From the NCBI RefSeq assembly GCF_004526345.1, contig NZ_CP038213.1, positions 806,001 through 870,000 of the forward strand: a DNA stretch of 64,000 nucleotides, given 5' to 3'. Source of the stretch: Ornithinimicrobium flavum. GTDB taxonomy: Bacteria; Actinomycetota; Actinomycetes; Actinomycetales; Dermatophilaceae. Position numbers and translations under genes: made by a program. Under the pieces are notes generated by a model. That model did not search any database. It was given only the letters and a program-made list of their open reading frames with translations, and was not told the DNA's origin. This document shows positions 22,583 through 31,674 of the stretch, piece by piece (within the stretch, counting starts at the first letter, position 1; every line of letters starts with the position of its first letter).

Positions 22583-23530
22583 ATGGCCCCGTCCCCCGTC
22601 GCCGCCGTCCCGCTGGACCTGCTGCCCCACCTCGACCCCGTCGACGGGGTCGAGGTGGTGCCCTACGACCCCCAGGACCGCGGGACCGTCCCCGGCGGAG
22701 GGCGAGAGGTCGACGTGCTGGCCCTGCCGATGATCGCCGGCCCCTGGCTGCGGCGGATGGGGGAGGTGCCCGGGCTTCGCGCGGTGGTCCTGGCCTCCGC
22801 GGGGTTCGAGCACGCCCTGCCGCACGTCCCCGACGGCGTCCGGGTGGCGAACGCGGTGGGCGTGCACGACACTGCCACGGCCGAGCTGGCCCTGACCCTG
22901 ATGCTCGCCGCCCAGCGGCACCTGCCGCACCACGTCCTGTCCCAGGCGCGGGGCACCTGGGACCGGTCGACGCCGCCGCGCGAGCCCTGGCGCTCGCTGG
23001 CGGACTCGACGGTGCTCGTCGTCGGCTACGGCGGCATCGGGAAGGCGCTGACCCGCCGGCTCCTGGCCGCCGAGTGCGAGGTCCTGGCCGTCGCGAGCAC
23101 CGACCGCCCCGGGGACGACCTCGTGGAGCGGGTGCACGGCGTCGATCGGCTCCCCGAGCTGCTGCCCCGGGCCGACGTCGTCGCGCTCAGCCTCCCGCTC
23201 ACCGCAGGGACGCAGGGGTTGCTGGACGCCCGCGCGCTGGCCCTCCTGCCCGACGGGGCCCTCGTGGTGAACGTCGCCCGGGGCGGGGTCGTCGACACCG
23301 GCGCCCTGCTCGCGGAGTGCGTCGCCGGGCGGTTGCGTGCCGCCCTCGACGTCACCGACCCCGAGCCCCTGCCGGACGGTCACCCGCTGTGGTCCGCGCC
23401 CGGGGTGCTCGTGGTGCCCCACGTGGGCGGCGCCTCGCCGGCGTCCTACCCGCGGATGGGTCGCTACCTGCACCGCCAGCTCACCACATACCGCGACACC
23501 GGGGACCTGGAGCACGTCGTCCACGGCTGA
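22583..23530 (+). CDS. D-isomer specific 2-hydroxyacid dehydrogenase family protein
   Basis: NAD-dependent dehydrogenase of 315 residues. The Rossmann fingerprint is VLVVGYGGIGKALTRRLLA (around 149), followed by ALSLPLTAGTQGLLDARALA, VVNVARGGVVDTGALL with the conserved Arg, the DVTDPEPLPDGHPLW Glu segment and the His in VVPHVGGASP. Substrate is not assignable; related proteins reduce glyoxylate or hydroxypyruvate. The ATG at 22583 is 11 bases after the gatB stop, so it may be co-transcribed with gatCAB. Confidence 0.9.
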   Translation: MAPSPVAAVPLDLLPHLDPVDGVEVVPYDPQDRGTVPGGGREVDVLALPMIAGPWLRRMGEVPGLRAVVLASAGFEHALPHVPDGVRVANAVGVHDTATAELALTLMLAAQRHLPHHVLSQARGTWDRSTPPREPWRSLADSTVLVVGYGGIGKALTRRLLAAECEVLAVASTDRPGDDLVERVHGVDRLPELLPRADVVALSLPLTAGTQGLLDARALALLPDGALVVNVARGGVVDTGALLAECVAGRLRAALDVTDPEPLPDGHPLWSAPGVLVVPHVGGASPASYPRMGRYLHRQLTTYRDTGDLEHVVHG

Positions 23531-23564
23531 GCCACGCCCGCCACCACGGGCTGGGAGCCGCGGC

Positions 23565-23570
23565 TAAGGT
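23565..23570 (+). promoter_or_regulatory. -10 element of SixA-like phosphatase gene (leaderless)
   Basis: TAAGGT, 6 bases before the ATG at 23577. Confidence 0.5.
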
Positions 23571-23576
23571 CGAGGT

Positions 23577-24131
23577 ATGCGACGTCTGGTCCTGGTCCGG
23601 CACGCCAAGGCGGAGGGGGCTCACCCACGGGGCGACCACGAGCGCGGGCTGGTGGCCGAGGGGGTCGCCGCCGCGGTCGACCTCGGGCGGTGGCTCGCCG
23701 GCCAGCAGCTGCACCCCGACCACGTCACCGTGTCCACGGCGGAGCGGGCCCGGGCGACGCATGCGGCGCTGGCACGTGGTCTCGCCGACGACGGGTCGGG
23801 CTCCCCGGGGGAGCCGGACGTCGCCGCAGCTGTGCGCTCACTCTGGCAGGACCGGCGGGTCTACGACGGCGGCGTCGACGGGGTCCTGGCAGCGGTGGCG
23901 GAGACGCCGGAGGACGCACGGGTGCTCTGGGTGGTGGGGCACGAGCCGGTGATGACCACGACGGCCTGGGAGCTGACGCAGACCACGCAGCTGCCGTCCG
24001 AGCTGCGTCGGGAGCTCTCCCGGGGGTTGCCGACGGCGACCGCCGCCGTGCTGGAGACGCAGGACGAGTGGGCCGAGCTCGGCTTCGGGGGCGCCCGGCT
24101 GGTGGCGCTGCACACCGGCCGCGCAGACTGA
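23577..24131 (+). CDS. SixA-like histidine phosphatase family protein
   Basis: Histidine phosphatase superfamily (branch 1) protein of 184 residues. The phospho-accepting RHAKAE motif follows LVLV at the N-terminus (RRLVLVRHAKAE), STAERARATH provides the conserved Arg, and WVVGHEPVM the second catalytic His. Length and motif spacing match SixA, which dephosphorylates phosphohistidine proteins in E. coli, but many relatives in actinobacteria have unknown substrates. A single-gene unit with its own -10 hexamer. Confidence 0.88.
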   Translation: MRRLVLVRHAKAEGAHPRGDHERGLVAEGVAAAVDLGRWLAGQQLHPDHVTVSTAERARATHAALARGLADDGSGSPGEPDVAAAVRSLWQDRRVYDGGVDGVLAAVAETPEDARVLWVVGHEPVMTTTAWELTQTTQLPSELRRELSRGLPTATAAVLETQDEWAELGFGGARLVALHTGRAD

Positions 24132-24199
24132 GGCCTCGGTCTCCGGGGCGTCCGTCGGCGGGTGCCGGAAACCGACTTGGGGGTGTCGGGGGCGAGACC

Positions 24200-24205
24200 T
24201 AGAGT
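24200..24205 (+). promoter_or_regulatory. -10 element of ABC exporter operon (leaderless)
   Basis: TAGAGT, 6 bases before the GTG at 24212. Confidence 0.5.
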
Positions 24206-24211
24206 GTCCGG

Positions 24212-25142
<931 letters not shown>

Positions 25143-25150
<8 letters not shown>

Positions 25151-26045
25151 CCGCCCAGCGACCGGCGGCGCCCCCGGTGCCGCCGCCCCCCGGTCCTCCC
25201 AGGAGGACCTCACCGCGCTGGCCTACTCGGGCCGGGTCCTCCCGCACCCGCAGATGGCGGCCCGGGCCCGACGGCACGGGTGGTGGTACTACGCGGAGGC
25301 CTACCTGCGCGGCATGCGTGCCTACGCAGTGCCCATCGCCTTCTACGCCCTCGGCCAGCCGCTGCTCTACCTGGTCGCGATGGGGCTCGGGCTCGGCGCC
25401 CTCGTCAGCGGCGGCGTGGGCACGGTGGAGGGCGTCGACTACCTCACCTTCGTGGCCCCCGCCCTGCTGGTGTCGACGGTCGTCATGTCGGTGTCGGGGG
25501 AGATGACCTACCCCGTCATGTCCGGGTTCAAGTGGCAGCGCCTCTACTACGGGCCGGCCGCGACGCCGGTGTCGCCGGGGCAGATCGCGCTGGGCCACTT
25601 CGCGGCCGTCGTGATCCGGTTCACGGTGCAGTCGGTCATCTTCTGGCTGGTCATGCTCGCCTTCGGGGCCACCGCCGGGCTCGGATCGGTCCTCCTGGTC
25701 CCGATCGGCGTGCTGGCGGCGATGGCCTTCGGCGGCCCGTTGCAGGCCTACGCGGCGACGATCAAGGACGAGGGCCTGCAGTTCACCTTCGTCCAGCGCT
25801 TCCTCGTGATGCCGATGTTCCTCTTCGCCGGCACCTTCTTCCCGTTGCACGTCATGCCGGTCTACCTGCAGTGGATCGGGTGGATCAGCCCCGTGTGGCA
25901 CGGCACCCAGCTGGCCCGGGTCGTGTCCTACGGGGCCCCGGTCCCACCGGGGATGATCGCCGTGCACCTGGGCTTCCTGCTCGCCTGCGTCGCCGTCGGC
26001 CTGCTGCTGGCCCGTCGCTTCTACACCCGCAGGTTGCGCGCATGA
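25143..26045 (+). CDS. ABC-2 type exporter permease, first copy
   Basis: Membrane permease of 300 residues with six hydrophobic helices after a soluble N-terminus of about 65 residues. The YYAEAYLRGMRAYAVPIAFY entry and the MPMFLFAGTFFPLHVMPVYL re-entrant region are typical of NodJ-like permeases. I take the TTG at 25143 as start because GGGGAGG lies about 8 bases upstream within the ATPase gene. The next in-frame ATG would remove most of the cytoplasmic N-terminus. Its partner permease follows with a 4-base overlap, so the exporter is probably a heterodimer. Confidence 0.85.
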
Positions 26046-26851
26046 GCGCCCCCACGCGGGTCCGCGCGGCCGTCGGGGGCCTGAGCTCGGGCAACGTCGG
26101 CGCCGTCCTGGAGCGGGGTTTCACCGTCATCCGCTCGCAGAACTGGATGATCCTGGTCTCCGGGTTCTTCGAGCCGGTCTTCTACCTGCTCGCCATGGGC
26201 GTCGGGATGGGCACGCTCGTCGGGGAGGTCGAGGGGCCCGGGGGGCGGCCGATCAGCTACGCCGCCTACATCGCCCCGGCGCTGCTGGCGACCTCGGCGA
26301 TGAACGGCGCGATCTACGACTCCACCTGGAACGTCTTCTTCAAGCTGCGCTTCGCCAAGCTCTACCAGGCCATGCTCCAGACCTCGCTCGGGCCGCTGGA
26401 CGTCGCGCTGGGGGAGATCCTCATGGCCCTCTTCCGGGGCTTCCTCTACGCCCTGGGCTTCCTCGGCGTGCTGGCCGTCATGGGGCTGGTGACCTCCTGG
26501 TGGTCCCTGGCCATGGTGCCGGTGGCGGTCCTCATCGCCTTCGGCTTCGCCGCGCTGGGGATGGGCGTCACCAGCTACCTGAAGAACTTCCAGCAGATGG
26601 ACCTCGTCAACTTCGTCATGCTGCCGATGTTCCTCTTCTCCGCGACGCTCTACCCCATCAGCGTCTACCCCGAGGCGGTCCAGTGGTTCGTCATGGCGAT
26701 GCCCCTGTGGCACGGGGTCGAGCTCATGCGGCAGCTCTCGGTCGGGCACCTCACCGGCCTGACCCTGGTGCACGTCGGCTACTTCGTCGGGATGACCGCC
26801 GCCGGCCTGGCGCTGACCACGGTGCGGCTGCGGGCGCTCTTCCTGCGCTGA
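26042..26851 (+). CDS. ABC-2 type exporter permease, second copy
   Basis: Membrane permease of 269 residues, paralogous to the gene before it: LERGFTVIRSQNWMILVSGF, six helices, and VMLPMFLFSATLYPISVYPE at the equivalent place of the first permease. The ATG overlaps the preceding stop (ATGA). A five-copy 32-bp tandem repeat begins three bases after its stop codon, with no room for an ordinary terminator between. Confidence 0.9.
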   Translation: MSAPTRVRAAVGGLSSGNVGAVLERGFTVIRSQNWMILVSGFFEPVFYLLAMGVGMGTLVGEVEGPGGRPISYAAYIAPALLATSAMNGAIYDSTWNVFFKLRFAKLYQAMLQTSLGPLDVALGEILMALFRGFLYALGFLGVLAVMGLVTSWWSLAMVPVAVLIAFGFAALGMGVTSYLKNFQQMDLVNFVMLPMFLFSATLYPISVYPEAVQWFVMAMPLWHGVELMRQLSVGHLTGLTLVHVGYFVGMTAAGLALTTVRLRALFLR

Positions 26852-26853
26852 CC

Positions 26854-27013
26854 ACCGGGCGCGTCGTGTGGTTGCCCCCCACCTCACCGGGCGCGTCGTG
26901 TGGTTGCCCCCCACCTCACCGGGCGCGTCGTGTGGTTGCCCCCGACCCCACCGGGCGCGTCGTGTGGTTGCCCCCGACCCCACCGGGCGCGTCGTGTGGT
27001 TGCTCGCCCCCCG
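26854..27013 (+). repeat. Five tandem copies of a 32-bp repeat (TGTGGTTGCCC family)
   Basis: Units start at 26854, 26886, 26918, 26950 and 26982. Each reads ACCGGGCGCG then TCGTGTGGTTGCCCC with small changes at the end. The array begins directly after the stop codon of the exporter operon. Open frames through it are a by-product of the regular period and show no protein family. Confidence 0.9.
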
Positions 27014-27133
27014 GTGGGGCCTCATCGCAGTTGGCCAGAGCATCATCAAAATCCCACTGCGCTCCGACGCATGGATCGAGGGCGGCGCATTGAGCAGTTG
27101 CGTCGGGTCACATGTTAGGTCAACGCGGACCTT

Positions 27134-27226
27134 CAACCACGCGGCGCGCTCGGTGGGGTCGGGGGCAACCACACGGCGCGCCCGGTGCGGTCCAGAGCAA
27201 CCACTCGGTGCGCTCGGTGGTCGGCG
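27134..27226 (-). repeat. Three copies of the same 32-bp repeat in inverse orientation
   Basis: CAACCAC starts at 27134, 27166 and 27198 with a 32-bp period; the middle copy is the reverse complement of the 26950-27013 units over about 35 bases with few changes. The two arrays face each other across 27014-27133, a stretch with less GC than its surroundings in which I see no gene, only a short possible coding remnant. Confidence 0.85.
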
Positions 27227-27243
27227 GCGGCTGCGCGGTTGTC

Positions 27244-27249
27244 TAGGGT
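27244..27249 (+). promoter_or_regulatory. -10 element of KARI-like gene (leaderless)
   Basis: TAGGGT, 6 bases before the GTG at 27256. Confidence 0.5.
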
Positions 27250-27255
27250 GGTGGG

Positions 27256-28149
27256 GTGACTTCAGTGCTCGACCCCGGCACCGCCGACCTGACCCTGCTG
27301 CAGGACCGGCAGGTGGCGGTGCTCGGCTTCGACGCCATGGCGGCCGCGCACGCCCTCAACCTGCGCGACAGCGGGGTCGACGTGCGGGTCGGCACCAGCC
27401 CGGACGGCCGCGGGGCGGCGCGGGCGGAGATGGAGGGGCTGACCGTCACCGAGCCCGCCGACGCGGTGGCGCACTGCGACGTCGTCCTCGTCCCGGTGGG
27501 TGCCGCCGGACGGTCCCCGGGGCCGCGGGAGCAGGACCTCGACGTGGTCCAGGCCCTCCTGCACGAGCACACCGACCCCGGCGACCTGGTCGTCGTGACC
27601 TCCGGCGAGCCCGTGCGGACCGGGCGGCTCACCGTGCCGGACGGTGTCGACCTGGCCATGCTGCGCGCGGTGGGGGACGGTGAGCGGGTGCGGGAGGAGT
27701 ACCTCGACGGACGGGGCTGCCCCGCGCTGGTCGCGGTGGCCCGGGACGAGAGCGGGGCGGCCTGGGCGACCCTGACGGCCTACGCCGCGGCGATGGGGGC
27801 CCTGCGCTCGGGGGCGATCGTCACCACCCTGGCCCACGAGGCGAGGGCGGCGAGGTATGCCGAGGCTCACGTCTTCGCCCCGCTGTGGGCCGGCATGGAG
27901 TCGGCCTTCGAGGCGCTGGTGCGCAGCGGCGTCGAGGAGGAGGTCGCCTACCTGGCCGTGGTGCACGAGCTGAAGGCCCGGGTCGACCAGGTGCACGCGG
28001 CGGGCCTGGCCACCCAGTTCGGCCCCGACGCCGCCCCGGGGACCGAGCCGGTCGACGGGGCACGCTCCCGCCGGGCCGCCCAGGAGGCCGCCTCCCCGCT
28101 GGAGCAGGTGGGCCGCCGGGTCCGGTCGATGATGAGCTGGATCCGCTGA
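27256..28149 (+). CDS. Degenerate ketol-acid reductoisomerase paralogue (probable pseudoenzyme)
   Basis: The 297-residue protein aligns end to end with IlvC: DLTLLQDRQVAVLGF near the N-terminus, AHALNLRDSGVDVRVG (31-46), VREEYLDGRGCPALVAVARD (145-164), AYAAAMGALRSGAIVTT, VVHELKARVD (235-244) and a final SMMSWIR. Functional residues of the enzyme are gone: the GYGSQG nucleotide loop is GFDAMA (24-29), the HG of the substrate loop is SG, APKGPGH is RAVGDGE, the metal-binding Asp is Ala199 and one of two Glu is Ala234. Glu203 and Glu238 remain. It can hardly catalyse the NADPH reaction. ilvE is the next gene, so a regulatory or structural role in branched-chain amino acid synthesis is possible. 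Confidence 0.8.
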   Translation: MTSVLDPGTADLTLLQDRQVAVLGFDAMAAAHALNLRDSGVDVRVGTSPDGRGAARAEMEGLTVTEPADAVAHCDVVLVPVGAAGRSPGPREQDLDVVQALLHEHTDPGDLVVVTSGEPVRTGRLTVPDGVDLAMLRAVGDGERVREEYLDGRGCPALVAVARDESGAAWATLTAYAAAMGALRSGAIVTTLAHEARAARYAEAHVFAPLWAGMESAFEALVRSGVEEEVAYLAVVHELKARVDQVHAAGLATQFGPDAAPGTEPVDGARSRRAAQEAASPLEQVGRRVRSMMSWIR

Positions 28150-28250
28150 GGCCACGCGGCCCCGGTCGGCTCCCGTCGACCTGCCCGGGTGGGTCTCCTG
28201 CCCCCCGGCCGCGGCGACCATCCGCCCGCTGCCCGGCGCCCGGTGCGGGC

Positions 28251-28256
28251 TAGGCT
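28251..28256 (+). promoter_or_regulatory. -10 element of ilvE (leaderless)
   Basis: TAGGCT, 6 bases before the ATG at 28263. Confidence 0.55.
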
Positions 28257-28262
28257 CGTCCC

Positions 28263-29363
28263 ATGACCTCGACGCCGACGTCCACGTCCTTCGCCGTCAC
28301 CGAGAACGACGGCCGCGCCACCCCCGAGCAGATCCGGGCGGTCCTGCAGGATCCCGGCTTCGGCGCCCACTTCACCGACCACATGGTGCAGATCGACTGG
28401 GACAAGGGCCAGGGCTGGCACGACGCGCGCGTGGTCCCCTACGGCCCCCTGTCCCTGGACCCCTCGGCGGCCGTCTTCCACTACGGCCAGGAGATCTTCG
28501 AGGGGATGAAGGCCTACCGCCACGACGACGGGTCCGTGTGGACCTTCCGCCCCGAGCGCAACGCCCAGCGCCTCAACGCCTCCGCCCGGCGGCTGGCGCT
28601 GCCCGAGCTGCCCCCCACGGTCTTCCTGGACGCCGTCAAGGAGCTCGTCACCCTCGACCAGGCCTGGGTGCCGCCGGCCGGCGCCGGTGAGACCGCGCTC
28701 TACCTGCGACCGTTCATGATCGCCACCGAGGCCGCGCTCGGCGTGCGCCCCAGCAACAAGGTCCTCTTCTCGGTCATCGCCTCCCCGGCCGGGGCCTACT
28801 TCGCCGGCGGGCTGAAGCCGGTCAGCCTGTGGGTCAGCGAGCACTACGTCCGGGCCGCGCCCGGCGGCACCGGGGCCGCCAAGTGCGGCGGCAACTACGC
28901 CGCCTCGTTGGCCGCGCAGGCCGAGGGGATCGAGCACGGCTGCGACCAGGTCGTCTTCCTCGACGCGACGGAGCACACCTACGTCGAGGAGCTGGGCGGG
29001 ATGAACCTCTTCTTCGTCTACGCCGACGGCCGCATCGTCACCCCCGAGCTCACCGGCACCATCCTGCCGGGGGTCACCCGCTCCTCGCTGGTGGACCTCG
29101 CCCGCGAGCGCGGGCACGACGTGCAGGAGCGGCGCTTCTCCCTCGACGAGTGGCGCGAGGGTGTCGCGGACGGCTCGATCACGGAGGTCTTCGCCTGCGG
29201 CACCGCCGCCGTCATCTCACCCGTGGGACGGCTGGCCTGAAACGGCGGGGAGGTCGTCATGCCCGACGCGCACGAGGTGACGATGTCGATGCGCCAGGAG
29301 CTGCTGGACATCCAGTACGGCCGCGCCGAGGACCGCCACGGCTGGCTCTACCAGCTGGTCTGA
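28263..29363 (+). pseudogene. ilvE: Branched-chain amino acid aminotransferase with in-frame TGA
   Basis: PLP transaminase for Leu, Ile and Val. Family segments: [54 protein letters not shown], the PLP lysine in [53 protein letters not shown]. The frame meets TGA at 29238-29240, yet continues without shift to 29363 with the normal C-terminus (NGGEVVMPDAHEV and DIQYGRAEDRHGWLYQL). Trp is frequent at that position, so TGG to TGA explains it. Either a base error, a recent nonsense mutation or, least likely, readthrough. The truncated product would lose about 41 residues. Confidence 0.88.
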
Positions 29364-29376
29364 GCCGCCCCAACCC

Positions 29377-29463
29377 GACCGGCCGCCTGGTGTGGTTGCC
29401 CTACGACCGACCGGCCGCCTGGTGTGGTTGCCCTAGGACCGACCAGCCGCCTGGTGTGGTTGC
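29377..29463 (+). repeat. Three tandem copies of a 32-bp repeat (TGTGGTTGCCC family)
   Basis: GACCGGCCGCC or GACCAGCCGCC starts at 29377, 29409 and 29441. Each unit continues with TGGTGTGGTTGCCC, the same core and the same 32-bp period as the arrays at 26.85-27.23 kb. It fills the space between the convergent ilvE and glycosylase-like genes; the third copy ends right at the stop codon of the latter. Confidence 0.9.
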
Positions 29464-30342
29464 TCAACGGGCAAGGGTCGAGGCAGCCGCGGGCAGAGTG
29501 TCCAGGACGTCGAGCAGTCGGCGCCGCAGCGCGTTGGAGCGCGCGGTGAACCTCCGCTGCGCCTCGACATACTCGGCCTTGCCCTCGGCCGTCTCGATCC
29601 GCACCGGCTCGTAACCGAGATCGCGCAGGTCGTAGGGCGCGGCCCGCATGTCGAGCTCTCGGATGTCCCGCGCCAGCGCGAAGGCCTCCAGCGTCAGCTC
29701 CCCGGGGACGGCGGGGGAGAGCTTGAAGCACCACTTGTAGAGGTCCATGCCGGCGTGCAGGCAGCCCGGTTGCTCCAGCCCGAGCTGACCCTCCCGGGTG
29801 GGCGTGAGGCTGTTGAGCGGTGCCGCGGGCGGCGTGAAGAAGCGGTACGCGTCGAAGTGGGAGCACGCGAGGGTGTGCGACTCGACCACCCGGTCGGTGC
29901 CCGCGGCCCCGAGCCGCAGCGGCCACCCACCGTGCCGCACCTGGTCGTCCTCCGCGCGGTACACCATGGCCCACTCGTGCAGGCCGAAGCAGCCGTAGCG
30001 ACCGGGTCGGGAGAGGGTGGCGGTGAGCAGGTCGCGCACGAAGGCCACCGCGCGTCCGCGCCGCCGGCCGAACGTCTCGGTGTCCAGGTATGCCGTGTCG
30101 TCGGCGACCGCGTAGAAGGACCAGTCCGCGCGTTCTGGGGCTCTCTGCAGACCGACGCCCGCCCCCGGGTGCCAGCGGGCCAGCTGGGCGGGCCGGAAGG
30201 CGTAGTACTCCCACAGGAAGTCGTCCACGGGGTGGGTGCGGCCCTCGACCCGGCGCGCGAGACGGTCCGCGGACAGGCGCTCTACCGCCGCCGCGTGGAC
30301 GGCGGCGCGTTCACGCCATACCTGCTCGGGGAGGACCTGCAC
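29464..30342 (-). CDS. Putative 3-methyladenine DNA glycosylase-like protein
   Basis: Soluble protein of 292 residues of an actinobacterial family usually labelled 3-methyladenine DNA glycosylase, although its activity is poorly established. Characteristic are HPVDDFLWEYYAFRPAQLAR, the RYGCFGLHEWAMVYRAE stretch, HTLACSHFDAYRFFTP, and LEQPGCLHAGMDLYKWCFKL, the latter rich in conserved His, Asp and Trp. No helix-hairpin-helix is recognisable. The GTG at 30342 is 8 bases from a TAGGCT -10. Longer upstream frames are unsupported. Convergent with ilvE across a repeat array. Confidence 0.72.
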   Translation of the reverse strand: MQVLPEQVWRERAAVHAAAVERLSADRLARRVEGRTHPVDDFLWEYYAFRPAQLARWHPGAGVGLQRAPERADWSFYAVADDTAYLDTETFGRRRGRAVAFVRDLLTATLSRPGRYGCFGLHEWAMVYRAEDDQVRHGGWPLRLGAAGTDRVVESHTLACSHFDAYRFFTPPAAPLNSLTPTREGQLGLEQPGCLHAGMDLYKWCFKLSPAVPGELTLEAFALARDIRELDMRAAPYDLRDLGYEPVRIETAEGKAEYVEAQRRFTARSNALRRRLLDVLDTLPAAASTLAR

Positions 30343-30350
30343 GAGACCCC

Positions 30351-30356
30351 AGCCTA
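30351..30356 (-). promoter_or_regulatory. -10 element of glycosylase-like gene (leaderless)
   Basis: TAGGCT on the minus strand, 8 bases before the GTG at 30342. Confidence 0.45.
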
Positions 30357-30393
30357 CGGCCCGGCCGCGGCCCCGACGGGGCAGGATGTGCCC

Positions 30394-31621
30394 ATGAGCA
30401 CCGTCACCGACCACCTCGACGACGACCTGCGCGGGCAGCTGGTCGCCGACTACCGGCACCTGCACGCCCACCCCGAGCTCTCCATGCAGGAGCACGCGAC
30501 GGCGGCCTGGCTGGAGGGTCGGCTGGACGAGCTCGGCATCGAGCACTTCCGGTGCGGCGGCACCGGCGTGGTCGGGGTCCTGCGCAACGGTGCAGGGCCG
30601 ACGGTCGCCTACCGGGCCGACACCGACGGGCTGCCGATGGCGGAGGACACCGGGCTCGAGTGGTCCAGCCGGGCGACGGGCACGCTGTCGGACGGCACCG
30701 AGGTGCCGGTCATGCACGGGTGCGGGCACGACACCCATGTGGCGGTCGCCCTCGGGCTGGCCGCCTCCCTGGCGCGTCACCGGGACACCTGGGCGGGCAC
30801 CCTCGTCCTGATCCTGCAACCCGGTGAGGAGACGGCCGCGGGAGCGGCGGCGATGGTCGAGGACGGCCTCTGGGACCGCGCGCCCAGGCCGCAGGCGGTC
30901 TACGGCCAGCACGTCATGCCCTCACTGGCGGGGACGGTCTCGCTGCCCGTCGGCACGGCCATGGCGATGGCCGACTCGTGGCGGGTCACCCTGCACGGCC
31001 GGCAGGCCCATGGCTCACAGCCGCAGCACTCCATCGACCCGGTCGTGCTGGGCGCGCACGTCGTCACCCGGCTGCAGACCGTGGTGTCCCGCACGGTCGA
31101 CCCCCGGGACATGGCCGTGGTGACCGTCGGCACCTTCCACGCCGGCACGAAGGAGAACATCATCCCGGCCTCCGCCGAGCTCACCCTCAACGTGCGGACC
31201 TTCTCGGACGAGGTCCGGCAGAAGGTCCTCGCGGGGATCCGGCGGACCATCGAGGGTGAGGTCCTCGCCTCCGGCGCCCCGAGGCCCGGGTCGAGGAGAT
31301 GTACCGGTTCCCCCCTGCGTCAACGACGTCGACGAGGCTCAGCGGGTGCTGGGGGTCCTGCGCGCCGAGCTGGGGGAGGAGTCGGTCCAGGTGATCTCGC
31401 CGGTGTCCGGCAGCGAGGACGTCGGGGTGCTGGCGGACGCCGCCGGCGTGCCCCTCGTCTACTGGTTCTTCGGCGGCCACCCCCAGGAGGTCCTCGACCG
31501 GCCGGAGGTGCCCGGGAACCACACGACCGGCTTCGCCCCGGTGGCCGACCCGACGCTGGAGACCGGGCTGCGTGCGGCGCTGGCCGTCGTGCTGTCCCGG
31601 CTGGGTCGCGACCACGCCTGA
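30394..31621 (+). pseudogene. M20 family amidohydrolase/peptidase with two close frameshifts
   Basis: Zinc-dependent amidohydrolase of the hippurate hydrolase/IAA-amino acid hydrolase group. The first part is intact: YRHLHAHPELSMQEHATAAW, YRADTDGLPMAEDTG, MHGCGHDTHVAVALGLAA, LQPGEETAAGAAAMVEDGLW, the dimerisation domain HGRQAHGSQPQHSIDPVVLG. Near 31280 a G is missing in CCCCGAGG; the expected EARVEEMYRFP lies in a second frame. Near 31311 a C is missing in a C run; the tail PPCVNDVDEAQRVLGVLRAE and the catalytic His region continue in a third frame to 31621. Both slips are in homopolymers, so sequencing error is likely. Confidence 0.85.
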
Positions 31622-31662
31622 GCCGGGGCGGCGGAGCGGCGGGGCGGAACGCACCGACGCCC

Positions 31663-31668
31663 TAGGCT
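31663..31668 (+). promoter_or_regulatory. -10 element of FAH-murI unit (leaderless)
   Basis: TAGGCT, 6 bases before the ATG at 31675. Confidence 0.55.
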
Positions 31669-31674
31669 GGAGCC

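Noticed and set aside
26854..27226. Tandem repeats resembling a CRISPR array
   Set aside because: Units are contiguous 32-mers without unique spacers, and there are no cas genes.
26868..27683. Open frames running through the 32-bp repeats
   Set aside because: Repeat period plus GC bias keep several frames open; the peptides are simple repeats, and the KARI-like gene begins cleanly at 27256.
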